64,000 nucleotides of DNA from Rostratula benghalensis (taxonomy: Eukaryota; Chordata; Aves; Charadriiformes; Rostratulidae): NCBI GenBank assembly GCA_013399305.1, contig VXAI01000308.1:537095-601094 (forward strand), read 5' to 3'. The stretch's first letter is position 1. Each line of letters opens with the position of its first letter. The notes below the pieces were generated by a model, which was not told the DNA's origin, ran no database searches, and saw nothing but the letters and a program-made list of their open reading frames with translations. Both the position numbers and the translations under genes were made by a program. Of this stretch, positions 51,113-63,672 are shown one piece after another.

Positions 51113-53575
51113 AATACGTTACAGAGAACATGAAGAAGAATAAGCCTTAAGGTAGGAAGACCTGGAGTGGCTGATAGTGTTTATTAGCTTTGAAATGTGA
51201 AAAATAGCACCATGCCTTACTCTAGATAAATGGTCTATAACAAAGACACAAAAAGTGCTGTGTTCCTGATTAACCCCAATTAGTAAGTATTTTTACTCCA
51301 AAGTTCACTTGCTTTTAAACAATGGTTTGAAAGGCACACATTTTCAAGAAACAGGCAGTAAGTCCAGCTTATTGCCAAAGTAACACCAGTTTGTTAACTA
51401 TGTGTGTATTTACTAACTTCTCAAGCTGCATCTGACAATCTACAACACTACCAGATTCAAAAAGCAGAACAATTTACTTGTTATATTTTATATCATGATC
51501 AGAGGCAAAGTAAATAATTTTCTTAGCAAGTAATAGAAATGAGTTAATATTTTGGGTGACAGGCATATTATTACTCTCAACTCGGTGAACTGTGGAGCAA
51601 TGTATACTAGTAATGGGATTTTCGAATTTGATTTTCATGTCATTTAAACTGAATACTGAAGTTACACCTAAGAGTTGTGCTCTTCTTGGGCAGTGTAAAG
51701 TAATGTTTCTTCACACTAATGTTTTTGTGGTACATTACTGTGTGGCAACAGTGCCTAGACATTAGCACTGATCAATCCATTTTTTGTGTATGTATGTATG
51801 TTTATGGCGCTGTCTAATCTAGATTTCCTCAAGGAGAGTCATTTTTAGCCTGCACAAAGGTTTGAACTCAGCTTTCAGATTTATCTGTTGATACCTGGAA
51901 AGCAGCTTGTTATTGCCATTCTTTTCTTTGTAAAAGAAAATGTAATCTCTGACTGCAGAGAACTGGAACTGTTGCTAGATGCTGGTTTTTCTCTGAAGTC
52001 AGCCTACCTGCAAAATGAGTAAGACTAACTATGAACAAGAATCATGATTCAGCACGTCAATGTAGGCTCTTTCTATACTATGGAAAGTCTGTAAAGTCTC
52101 TGTAATCTTGACTAGTACTTACTGTGCTTTGAGGGTATTCAAGTCTCATTTATATTGCAAGTTAAGATCAAAAGCCCTAATTTTCCTCCTTTCTACATGT
52201 TTAACAAACCCAGCCGGATCAGCAGGGAAAATAAGTCTTCCCGAAGTCCACAAATGATGTGACTAACTGAAATATCCTCATCACTACACAGACTGCATCA
52301 GAATGTTTACCCTCGTTGGTGTTGCAATTCTCAAGGTAACAGAAAGTCACAGAGACTTGGTACCCAATTCACAAAGTTGTCAAATGATTTTTGAAGCAAT
52401 TAAAAAAAAAAGTTTTGCTAGCATTTCAAGTTCTATACAATCTAGTGGGTTATTGAGAAAAAAAGGTGTAACTCTACCCTAATTAAATTTGGAAATGGGG
52501 AAAAACTCTCACCAAGAAGAAGATTCCTACAGGTTACTTTGTTGAGCACCTTCTCTTTGAATGCCAGGTCTGCGGTGCCATTTTGGACAGAGTGAAATTA
52601 CTAGGTTAGAATTCAAGCTCCGACCTTATTCATGCTTTGGTGCAAGCAGACTCCAGGAATATATAAAGTAGTGATTAGCATTTACTTTTTAACATAACAG
52701 AGACCAGATGGAAAATACATAGTATGTGAGAATATTAAATAACTCATACCCAGAGGTCATAGAACCCCTGATAGTGCTCCAGCAAACCGCAAGACCACTC
52801 CTATGGATCCAAGGCATTCATTTCAGCTTCCAAAAGGGAGCAAGACGTTTGAGACAAGTAGCTACAATTACACATGTACAAACTTATTCACTTCAGTGGC
52901 ATTAAAATGCCATGGCAGAGCACTTGTATATCTTCAAAAAGCCCTAGTGCAAACCTGCATTCTTGTTTGAGTATATCTTACAAAACATTATTGTAGGAAT
53001 GTATGTGCTCCTATTTCTACACTGCAATGCACAGGTATAAATACAATGGCCCCAATTCACATAAACTGTTTGTAATTGCTGTAACCATAAGCTACTTGCA
53101 GTCCAGCAACATAATTCGTTGTTAATATGAACTGCTCTGTATTGCAGTTAGCATCACAGTGCTTTGTTGAAACACAAATCATGTCGTAAACTGACTTCTT
53201 GGCTTCTGTCACTTCATCTCCAGCATGACTCCATAAAGACACAAAACAAAAAAGAAAGTGGACTTGTCTCACTTTTGCAGGAAGGGTACCACAAATGCAG
53301 TGTGCAGCCTGAGAACTTTCTGATATGCTGTCCTCTATATAGCATCCTGAATCAACTGCCAATAAAATATTTTATATGTTACTATCAAGTTGGCTTCATT
53401 CTGTTCATTATTTAAATAAAGTACCTGTCACAGATAACATAACTATTTATAGACCAGTATAATTCAAATTATGTTTCAACGACCTTTAGTTATGCCTGCA
53501 GAAAAAGGCATATCTGTGCAGTATTCTATATATGAAATATTTTGCATTTGGATTGCTCACTTAAGATCAATACAT
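51113..53575. other. Unique AT-rich non-coding stretch between two CR1 copies
   Basis: No gene is supported. A short TATG microsatellite lies at 51786-51804. Frames overlap on both strands at 53057-53415 without recognisable domains. I see nothing else to name. Confidence 0.55.
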
Positions 53576-54363
53576 AGAGGTTCAACAAGGCCAACTGCTG
53601 GGTCCTGTACTTGGATCACGACAGCGCCAGTGCAGCACTACAGGCTATGGAAAGAGTGGATGGAGAGCTGCCTGGCAGAAAAGGATCTGGGGTTGTTGGT
53701 TGACTGTTGGCTGAACATGAGCTAGCAGTGTGCCCCGGTGGCCAAGAAGACAAACAGAATTGTGTCCTGAGTCAGGAACGGCATGGTGAGTAGGACTCGG
53801 GTGGTGATCATTCCCCTCTACTCAGCACTGGCGAGGCTCCATCTCAAGTACCATGTCCAGTTTTGGTCCCCTTACCACAAAAAAGATATTGAGGTGCTGG
53901 GGCAGGTCCAGAGAAGGGAAAAAAAGCTGGTGAGGGATTTGGAGAATAAGTCTTATGAGGAAGCTGGGGTTGTTCAGCCTAGATAAAAGAAGGCTGAGGG
54001 GAGGGGAGACCTTATCACTCTTTCCAGCTACCTGAAAGGAGGTTTTAGAGAGATGGGGGTTTGTCTCTTCTCCTGACACAGGCAATAGGACAAGAGGAAA
54101 TAGCGTCTAGTTGCACCAGAGGAGGTTCAAATTGGATATCAGGAAAATTTTTTATACTGAAAGGGTTATTAAGCATTGGAATGGGCTGCCCAGGGAGGTG
54201 GTTGAGGCACCATCCCTGGAGGTATTCAAAAGACAGGTTGACATAGTGCTTAGTGACATGGTTTAGTGATGCCTTGTTTTTTGTCAGAGTTAAGTTTCTG
54301 GTTGGACTAGGTGATCTTAAAGGTCCATTTCAACCTAAACAATTCTATAATTCTATTCTATGA
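53576..54363 (+). mobile_element. CR1 LINE fragment, 5'-truncated, sense
   Basis: It begins at AGGTTCAACAAGGCCAACTG (ORF2, downstream of the catalytic box) and runs to the terminal AATTCTATAATTCTATTC at 54363. Landmarks are GGTTGTTCAGCCTAGATAAA, AGGAGGTTCAAATTGGATAT, GCATTGGAATGGGCTGCCCA and GTTGGACTAGGTGATCTTAA. The frame is broken by small indels (for example between 53725 and 53783 and near 53986). It is a different subfamily from the 50 kb copy, judging by the 3' UTR. Confidence 0.94.
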
Positions 54364-54969
54364 AAAATTGTTAGTGTCTGTATCAAAGTCAGGTTTTAAA
54401 TAACGCTTGCAATCTACTGTTGTAATCTACTGTTTGCAACACAGAAGATCCTGTTTGCTACTATAAATATAAAGAAGATGTTAAGTCAAACTGTTAGCCT
54501 GTACAATTTATTTTCTCTATGCCCTAACTGACCTCAAGGTCCATTTTATTAAAGGATTGCAAGAAAAAATACAGTAACATTAGGCAGAGGAATAGAAGTT
54601 CTTCCTTGTAGGGAAATGTAAAACATCAGCACAATCTGTATAGAGGTTTTACAGACTAAGTACTTATTTTGCTTATTTTTTTCTCATGTTTTAATCTGTT
54701 AATACTAGTTAGCTGTTATCATATTCAAATTACAGCTTTTGGAGAATTGCAATAACAAGTGGAAAAGCGTTCTTGTAAGCTTGCCATTCTCTATTTTTGA
54801 TGAGATATAAAATCAGAATCAATATTTAACACTAGTGTCAGGTTACAATGAATAATTTTCAACACATTTTAAATAAACACTGAATGCAAGATGCTCCAAC
54901 GTGTAACTGAAGTTAATAGAATTGTTTGTCTAAAAAAAAATTGTTTCAGTTTTTGACTGTACATCCTTA
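54364..54969. other. Spacer between opposed CR1 copies
   Basis: About 600 bases of AT-rich unique sequence. A tiny duplication (AATCTACTGTT twice at 54411-54434) is present. I see nothing else. Confidence 0.6.
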
Positions 54970-55182
54970 GAATCATAGACTCATAGAATCATTCAGGTTG
55001 GAAAAGACCATTGGGATCATAGAGTCCAACCACCAACCCCACTCTACAAATTCCTCCCCTACACCATATCTCCCAACACCACATCTAAATACATTAAACA
55101 CATTCAGGGGTGGTGACTTGACCACCTCCCTGGGCAGCCTATTCCAAAGTCTGACCACTCTGTGAAAAATTCTTTCCTAATT
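54970..55182 (-). mobile_element. Short CR1 3' end, antisense
   Basis: The complement of TCATAGACTCATAGAATCAT marks the terminus. The blocks TTCAGGTTGGAAAAGACCAT, GGGATCATAGAGTCCAACCA and CCTGGGCAGCCTATTCCAAA identify the 3' UTR and the last part of ORF2. The minus-strand frame 54973-55158 gives [15 protein letters not shown], the CR1 C-terminal motif. The copy is only about 210 bases long and faces the sense CR1 that ends 600 bases upstream. Confidence 0.93.
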
Positions 55183-58100
55183 AAAGAACTTCTAAGACAC
55201 TCATGTTTGACACGGAAGAAATTAGCATGACTTTACAGAATACACCTCCAGAATAACATGTAAATTACATAGAAGATTGGCAAATAGTCCTTGTATGATG
55301 GCAGAGAAGTAGATCAGGGCCAATATTGTGCCAGTTTCAATAAGGAAAAGGATTTTCTGCTGAAACCTGTACAGCTTCTAAGTCTAGCACTCATGACAGA
55401 GAATGTTTTAGCACCTTTTACAAAAAGATGTAGCACTTAGCTTTTTAAGCACACATCGCTGGAGTGTGATAACCAAGAGGAGTCTGAGGGCAGTGTGTCT
55501 GATGGGACAAATTCTTTGCCTGGATGAATATAAATTGCAGGCAATTCAGTAGATGCTGTTTGTACAATTTAAAGGCTATTGTTTCTGAGGAACAGCTTCT
55601 TCAGGGTTAAGAGTGTTTCAGCTCAGAAACCCTCTGTGTGTGCTTCCTGGGGACTGCAGTTAGCAGGAGTGGTCAAGCTAGGGTTGGCTTTAGAAGGCAC
55701 TAAAAGTGTACCACGTAACTCTGCCTAATGCTGTGTCTGTTGCCCTGACTGCGGGGCATGAAAGTGATCAGAGCATTGAAATGCTGTGTGTGAAAACATG
55801 GAGACAGAATCAAGAGATTTTTCAAAAATGCCGGTGACTGGGTGAGTGACTGAGAAGGTATGAAAACACTAGAAACATCTTGAATCCATCTATTTTTGTG
55901 GTCTTTACCTTGCTCGTGATCCTGCAGTAACCTTTATTTCCTTCAATAATTCTGTAGTGAAACAGAAGTACTTTGAACAAGGACAGCTTCTCTGCCTTCA
56001 AGACCCTTGCTGCTTCTTTCTGCAGTCCATTTGTTGGCCATGAGTATTATTCTTTCCATAGAGTAAGCCTGGACCAACAGTTATATCTTTTCCAAGAGGA
56101 AAAAAAATCAGTCCAACAGGTAGAAGCACCAAAATGTACAAACTACAATATGCAATTATTAGGTTCCTGCTCTGTTTATGTTAGGCACAAGCTTGAGTCC
56201 ATAAACATCTCCACTGAAACACATGCTGAAGTGCTTGCAGAAGCAAGGCTTTTGGTTTGGGTGGGACACACTGTGCAAAAGGAAAAGAGGATGGTGGGAA
56301 TTTTCCTTTTAAACTGTTCTCTGTAGATAGCAAAGACAAAGAGGGTCTGAAAAGAGATTTCTTCAGGATGGTAGAATAATAGATTTCACATGAACATGTC
56401 ACTATTTCTTTCAGTCTTTCCATGTACTGCATTGCTTCGTCTTACAGGAAATACTCCCAAGGGCATTTTAGTTTCAACACAGGATAAAGAGCTCTGAATA
56501 ATTATACCCCTCTAAAGAAAAACTGTAGTCCTAGGGTTTGAGAAGGGAAGGTATTGATCTCGCATTTGATTTTCTATTTGCAACAGCTAGTGGTTCACCA
56601 GAGTTGTGTCGGAAAGAAGTATGTTTAGGGAGACAATACTTTGGTCTTTTCTCTTAGTGGTTTCTTTTGCGACACAGAAGGTGTCACACAGGTGATGACG
56701 GTACAAGAGGTAGCACTTTCCTATCATGTTTAAATGCACACGGTGCTGTTGGTGATGATGATATTCTTCTTGTTGTTCTGTCCTTACTCCATGCTATTTC
56801 TCTGGTAATTTCTATGAATAAAGACTGCTCCTGCAAAGGTAGTGTTGAAGAGAAACTGAACAGTTCTTACATACCCACAGTGGATACATTTCAAGGATGA
56901 GAACAGCAACTGTTCTTTCAAAAAGGTCATCAATGTTCCTTAACGTCCTACTGTAGCAGGTGAATCTGATGACGTGTTAGCTTCAGAAGAAAGTGCTGTT
57001 CTGCACTTGGAGCTGAAAAGCAATCTTTTTGTCATGTTACTTAACACATCAATAGGATCGAACTTTTCACACTACTTATTCAGCTGCCTTTTTCTACTTC
57101 CTTTACAGTTGTGGGTTTTTTTCTACTTCCCTTACAGTTAATTGTGTTGGATACACTAAATTAGAAACTAACCACTAATTTAAATCCCTCTCTCAGTCAT
57201 ATTTAATCAGAGTTGGAGAGTGAACTGAATTGGAATGGTGACAACCAAAATGCAAAACTATCTAATCAGACCAAAATGAATCGAGTTGCTGGATACAAAC
57301 CTTCCAAAACTTCCTGGACCTGGGCAAATCCAAGCTCCCCTTAATCTTTGTAACTTCCTGTGTGAGGAAGTCACTCTCCTGTCACTCTCTGCAGTGAGGA
57401 CTTTCAGTCTCTCCTCCATGACCACATTGCTGCCATCTGTAGCAGTTCCACATGTTCTCTCTATTCAGTAGCTTTTACTTATGAGCAGCTCAAGGAAGCA
57501 TTCAGGCAAAATGTCATTTCTTAATACCTTCATTGTACCTTTGAATGGTTTGGAATATTTTTTCACTTCCCATGTGAACAAGAATGCTATTTTTTCAGGG
57601 GAAAAAAAAAAAAAAAGATGCCAACCAAAACTCAGTACCAGTTTCCAGTTTCTTCTACTTTTCTCTGCTGCTAAAGGAATTGTCACTCAAAATTTTTCAC
57701 CAGCTACTGGGCTAAGGGCATATAATTGCTTGTTAGGGAGGGAAGATATTTCCAGAACCAGCTGTTTTTAATAGCAAAAATGGCAGCACACAAGCAAAAC
57801 ACTGAGGAACATGCTGGCAATCTGTGTTAGTGAGTGTACATGTGCAGTGTGTAGTTGGGGCACTGACCAATTCTTGAGCCCTCAGCTATAACAAAGAGGG
57901 ACTGAGATTTCCATTTTGGGAGAAATTAATTCAGTTGTTGCAATCTGTTTAATTATGCCAAAAGCAGGCAGTTATGTAAAACGATTGCCATAAATGATAC
58001 ACCACTGTGTATTTCTAGTTCTTTCTTGACATGTTCAGATATGGCAACGAAAGACAAAAGTCAACGATCCAAATCATGTTTTCTAATGTATGATTTCCTA

Positions 58101-58978
58101 AGCTGGCTCACTTTGAAAATCATTCAAAGATTTGAATTTCAGATTTAAATTTCATTATTTTGGACATTCTGTATAGAAGAAAATACAAGCAAAAGAATGG
58201 ATGAAAATACAAATGAAAACATTCTTCATTATTTTATTCAGGGAAAAAAACAGTTAAGCAGACTTTTTCTTTGGTGAAGAATGTTTGAGAGATGCATTTT
58301 AATGAAAACAGCAGTGAAATGCAGAGCAGCCTATCAAGGTTATGCATAATGTAAATACTCAAGTCTGAAGATCTCAGCTAACTGAGTACATGAGGAGAAG
58401 AAGACTTCCTGGGTGTTACAAATATATCCAGACTATGTTACCACTTAATTGCTGCATCTAGATCACCTCGCAGGTGAGACAATACGTTCATAACATCACA
58501 GGGAGATCATATTTTGTAATGCAGTCAGGGGAGGGAGGAGTGATAAACTAAGAAATTAGAGAGAAAGTGCCTGGATAAATAAGAATGAAAAATAGATACT
58601 CAAAACATGAGATGCCATTTTGTAATGGAGAAATTTAGTAGAGTAGTCATTCAGTATTCCTGCCTTTTCACTTCTTCAGTATCTTCAGAAAATACTGATT
58701 TTAATGAACCATATACCGCATTTCCTTAATGTGTCACATAAAGATCTCTCTAATCTCTGCCTGTTTTGAGATGAGAAGACTTAAACAGAATCAATTTCTC
58801 AGTGTGCTTCCATACCCTTCTAATTAATAGCTTTTTCCTTTCACTGATGGATTTTTTTGGTCATTAGAATGGCTGAAGGCAGACAAATTCTCTAAGCAGA
58901 ATTCTGTTATATCCTGTTTTTAGTTAACTGACCAGTTCTACCCCATCAAACCCATTAAACCTTGTGGGTTTTGGGTTT
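55183..58978. other. Unique AT-rich non-coding stretch
   Basis: No gene is supported. The longest frame is 55973-56326 (plus, 117 codons), without a recognisable domain. Two near-identical 22-base polypyrimidine-CAG copies lie at 57089-57139. An A run lies at about 57602-57616. A motif-bearing block at 57905-58065 is listed under findings. Confidence 0.5.
57089..57139 (+). repeat. Duplicated pyrimidine tract with CAG end
   Basis: TTTTTCTACTTCCTTTACAG plus TT (57089-57110) recurs with one mismatch at 57118-57139. Each copy has the look of a 3' splice site (pyrimidine tract then ACAG). No open frame follows that I would call an exon, so the splice reading is speculative. Confidence 0.7.
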
Positions 58979-59073
58979 NNNNNNNNNNNNNNNNNNNNNN
59001 NNNNNNNNNNNNNNNNNNNNNNNNNNNNNNNNNNNNNNNNNNNNNNNNNNNNNNNNNNNNNNNNNNNNNNNNN
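58979..59073. other. Assembly gap (95 N)
   Basis: A run of N preceded by GTGGGTTTTGGGTTT and followed by GATGGGGGTGC. The G/T-rich flanks suggest a low-complexity G/T-rich tract that sequencing or assembly failed to cross. Confidence 0.99.
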
Positions 59074-60204
59074 GATGGGGGTGCAGAATTTGTTGTATTT
59101 TGGTCAAGTACTTCAAATTCTCCTTTTTCCTCCTTTAAAAAAAAAAAAAAATCCTGTTACATGTATAGGTAAGTATCCAGATGGTGAAAATACTTGCTAC
59201 CATATCAGTACTGTGAAATCTTAGCTTTTTATGCTGTTTTGGAATCCAGGCAAACATCTATTCTGACTGTCCAATTAACCTAAGAGGTAACTGACAAAAT
59301 TGTGTCCTTTGTAATGAATAACAACACCGTATTTTCCTGCCGATTGTAACTAGGATCTAACATCTATTGCACCAAAATAAGCAAATTAAGCAATTTTTTG
59401 CTATGCTAAGAGCCACTGTTTATTTGTGTTAAAATTTCTGTCAAAAAGTACATTAACATTGCTGTTTACTGCCTGCACTGTGCACAACATCCTGCTATTC
59501 AGAAAAATCTTCATTTGGGACAACCTTCATACTCCAAGGTGTTCAATCTGCTAATAAAGCACTCAGCTTAATATTCGAAAAGAATAAAAAAAGAGCTGAG
59601 ATTTTAAACTATAAAAATCTTAAGGTTAGTGGCTGAAGTTTTCATGGCAACTTAATTTTTTGTAGTAGAAGAATCTCCTTCAGGAATGAGGGATATAGCT
59701 TCTGGTGTTTATACATTATAGTACTTTCCAGTTGCCTACTGTGTTGTCTAACCCCATAAAACTTCTGAATGCTTTTCTGTTGCTGGATTTCTTTATCCGA
59801 CACCAGTCCACATTCTGAGCTAAGAGGCAAGACTGTGCCTCTCTCTCTGCCTCTATTTTAACTAGAACATATCAATAAAAATGGAGGAATAGAAACCCCA
59901 GTTTCTGTCCTCCATACCATTGGACTGGCTTCCTTGCTAACACCTTAACACTATTGAACCTCTTTTTATAATGTTGATGCAGGAAACAGCCATTAAGCCA
60001 TGACCTATTAAATCCTCCATGGAGAAAAAGGAGCACCCTAGGATGAAAGGGACGATAAAACTCTCTAAACTCCTTCCAGATTGTCTGAAGCCATGAATAC
60101 ACATTGTGAAAAGGGTGAGTCCTCCTGATTTTATATTCCTCTTGTACTGACAGATGACTGATTCCACAGGAATAAACAAAATTAAACCGGAAATTTGAAA
60201 GCAG

Positions 60205-60250
60205 CTTCAAAAGAGTTCAGCGCCTAATTTTGTTAATGGCTCTTTTGAAG
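60205..60250. repeat. Inverted repeat, 11-base arms
   Basis: CTTCAAAAGAG (60205-60215) and CTCTTTTGAAG (60240-60250) are perfect reverse complements separated by 24 bases. No terminal element features are seen. Confidence 0.7.
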
Positions 60251-63200
60251 TTACAGGCTTCAACCTCAAAAATAATCTACATCTTTTTAGATGTTCTATT
60301 ATTGCACAGACACTGAAAGCTCAACATTAAAAAGCTTTTCAATTGACTGGTTTGCATTATTCGTCCTTCCCAAGCTTTGGGATTATTCAGAATGCTCTGA
60401 AAAGAACCTCTCTGACTGAGCACACTATTTTATAAATAGTGCCACAAACCAAAGTGTTTAAACATGTCAACATTGAATCTAAGGTTACTAAAGGGCAGAA
60501 AAAGCCCACAGAAAGATGGCTAGTAGGAGTGAAAGACAAGAGTAAAAATTAAGATTGTATTCCTTTTTTAAAAGTAGAAAAGCATAGTCTGTTTTGACTC
60601 AGTTTCTGAAAAGCACACATATATGAGCAACAGCTCAAATAAATTAAGTTACTGAATACAGCAAAGAAGGCCTGATAGTGCTTATGGTTTGACTTGCATA
60701 TAAGTGAGTGGAACTTTTTGCTCTCTGCAGATGTCACTCCTGAGATCTCAGGCCTGAAGGAACATACAAGGAGGGGAACAGGAGCAAGAGGTATCAGCTC
60801 TGACATCTATAGTGACGTTGACAGAAGAAGCAGGTCTAAAGCCCTTTCCCACACCACTAGCACAAAACCCAGTAATAGCTTCATATTATTCCCTTTCATA
60901 TAAAAACTCCAGCAGGTATTTTGAACCTCCTATAAGACAGAGTCTCCTGGAGCTCCCACTGAATGGGCATGTTTTACTTCTGTTCCAAATAAGTGACAGC
61001 ACATACAGACAATCAAGCTGTATATTTAGACACATCAGAAGCGTGCACACACGCACACAGAGGTTTGTTACTGTCTTTCTACTACTTTCTCACTGAAAGT
61101 CATTCAAGCCACTTAATAAGTCTACCATACAGTGCAAATGGGAAACAGAAGGTTGAATAAGAAATTTATCCTCCAGGAAGACTTTATGTGCATCTTAAGG
61201 AAAGAGTCCAAGAAAGCCTAATTGTTCCTGAAAGCATAATGGTCTAACTTCATCCCCAGCTAAGGTCATACATAAAGGTTTTTTTAAATTTCTCAGATCA
61301 TAAAGCTAGCTAAGGTGAAAGTCGTCCAACGTAAATTTAGAATTTTTTTTAACTTTGAACTCGAAGAGTATTAGTTGCCTGCACCTGATAAAGCTAAGAA
61401 ATATGTTATATACTACCTATGCAATAATTTGGGTGTACAATAAATGATTACCAGAAACTTTTTGTAAAAGAAATACATGGTGAAAAGAAAAGCAAATGTG
61501 AACAGTATATTAAAAATAATCTTGCATTGTGACTGTTGGGTGTAAATAGTTTTCCTTCTCAAATGAGTTTAATGTATTGAACACTGAGTTTTAATCTGGA
61601 GCTTGAGTCCAACAAACCTAGCATGTACAATGTCAGAAATAAGTGCTACCAGAGTGCTTATTTGATCTACTAAAGAAATGCTTCAAAGGATAAAACGTAA
61701 AATCAGGGTCCATTCCTCTTTCTCCGTATTTGAAAGGCTTGTCAATTGGTGTCAGTCACAGTCAGTTTTATTTTTATGTTTATTATTGATTTTAATAGCA
61801 AACCTGAAGAAGCAGTAAGTGAAGATCCATAAATTAATATGATGTAGAATTGGAAATATGGACTTAAGACAAAATCCCATTCTTATCATTTTACACATCT
61901 GAAATTGACAACACATGAGGAATACAGTGCTCAACGAAGGACACTTTGGATTAACTAGATGAAAATATTTTAAATTACATACTGTTAAAACTGAAATTAA
62001 AACATTAGCGCTCATTAGTACCTGTAAAAAAGTCAAGGACTGCAATTTCAGAGTATGAAATAACCTATTTTTCACAGTTCAATGCACTCATAGTTGATGT
62101 GCCTCCAATTAACTGTTATTTAAGAAAGGGATGGTTTAATTACCATATGGTTGCCTAATGGAGTTGTAATCTGCTGTAACAGAATTCTGTAAGTACATAA
62201 ATATGTAAGTAAATAAGTATGCTTATGCCCACTGATAAATTTACCAGGTACCCAAAACATGTTGATGCAGCTTGTGCTCTCACAATATGATAGGCTTTTG
62301 TTAGAGGTGGGCTGAAAGAATTCTTTTAAGGCAACATAAGAGCAGATTCTGTGTGTTCTTAGCCGATTATGGTACAAGATGAAGGGACATAACCTGGTTG
62401 ATATTGCACTGTAAAGCTCCATCACTTAAGCAAACATGCCTCGATTTGGCACATGTAGAAATAACAGCTTAGCATGCTAGACAAAGTCTGGCAAAATCAT
62501 TTAGGTACAGAGAGTTCAGTTCTACTATAGTTGGAAGGAAATAACTAGTGTCTTATCAGAGATAGGAAGGACTTTTTGCTTTGAAAGAATGTGTTCAAGA
62601 ATGTCAAAGGTAATAAAATTACTGTGGTAAATTTCATTTCCTCAATAAAAGAAATCTTTATGTAGACTGGCTTTGGATTTATTGATGGTGAAGATCATTC
62701 TTTTGTCTGCTAAAAGAATGTCTGCAGGTTTTTTATTATCCTTTATTAGTATTTCTTCAAGTAATGCAAGTATTCCTGTCTGATCTTAGCTCAGCCCAGG
62801 CTTTAGACTTTAAAGTTTATAAATAAGGGTATAATACAGAAGACTACTGCCAGGTAGAGCATACATAGGAGGGCAGAGTGGTGAGAAATATGTTGTTATC
62901 TTCTTTGCTGTACAGACCTACAACTAATTCATATCTCACACTATTATATGTCTTGAAATTATTCAAGCAAATTTTTCAGTAAGTCTCAAGGCTACTCTTA
63001 GAGTGATGAGGACATCATCATATGGTTCATATGGACTTTCATAGATCTTAGTTTTAATGCACAGATCACTCACAGGTGCATCCCATCAGTGCCCACAGAC
63101 TTATGTATGTCTAGTTTGGCCAAGTGGTCTCTAACTCAGTTCTCCTCAACAGAGGGAAAATATTCCTCCCTCCAGATCTTCCCCCTTGTCTTCAGTTCAT

Positions 63201-63629
63201 GAGTGAACTTTTCCTGCAAAACATCTTTCCCTCTATTAGTCCTTCTGCAGAAAGGGAAGATCACATTTCCTTCATCAATTTGCCCTATTGAACCTGCATT
63301 ACTTTTCTTGTTAAGATTTTTATGAACTTCAAATGCTCCGTAGTTTTGGTATCTTAAAACCCTGATGTTTACTTTACTGTGCATCTGATACCACAAAATA
63401 TCTTCCAGTCAGACTTCCACTCTTGCCTTTCATGTTCTTATTAGTTTAAGGGAGGTTACTATCTCTACCTTTCTATCCTTACTTGGGTGTTTCTGTTGCA
63501 CCCAAAGTATTTCTGTATTGGGTACTAATTTCGCTGGGATAGACTAGGAGAGACACAGTATTTTGGCAAGGCTCTGCCTATATTCATTTCAGTCCCTCAC
63601 AGTTAGATGTAGCCTTCCCTCCCACCAGC

Positions 63630-63672
63630 CTGGCAGTCTCCAATGCTGGCAGTCTCCAATGCCTGCAGTCTC
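63630..63672. repeat. Small tandem repeat, 16-base unit
   Basis: CTGGCAGTCTCCAATG occurs twice in perfect tandem (63630-63645 and 63646-63661), followed by a partial third copy CTGCAGTCT. A short CT run follows. Confidence 0.85.

Noticed and set aside
55973..56326. 117-codon plus-strand frame
   Set aside because: No recognisable domain, and overlapped by an unrelated minus-strand frame. Treated as chance.
58964..59224. Open frame across the second N gap
   Set aside because: Depends on undetermined bases.
63525..63560. TTCGCTGGGATAGACT as an LTR piece
   Set aside because: Resembles an LTR start motif over about ten bases only, with nothing supporting it around.
63630..63672. CRISPR-like repeat
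   Set aside because: Directly adjoining repeat units without spacers in a vertebrate genome. It is a small tandem repeat.
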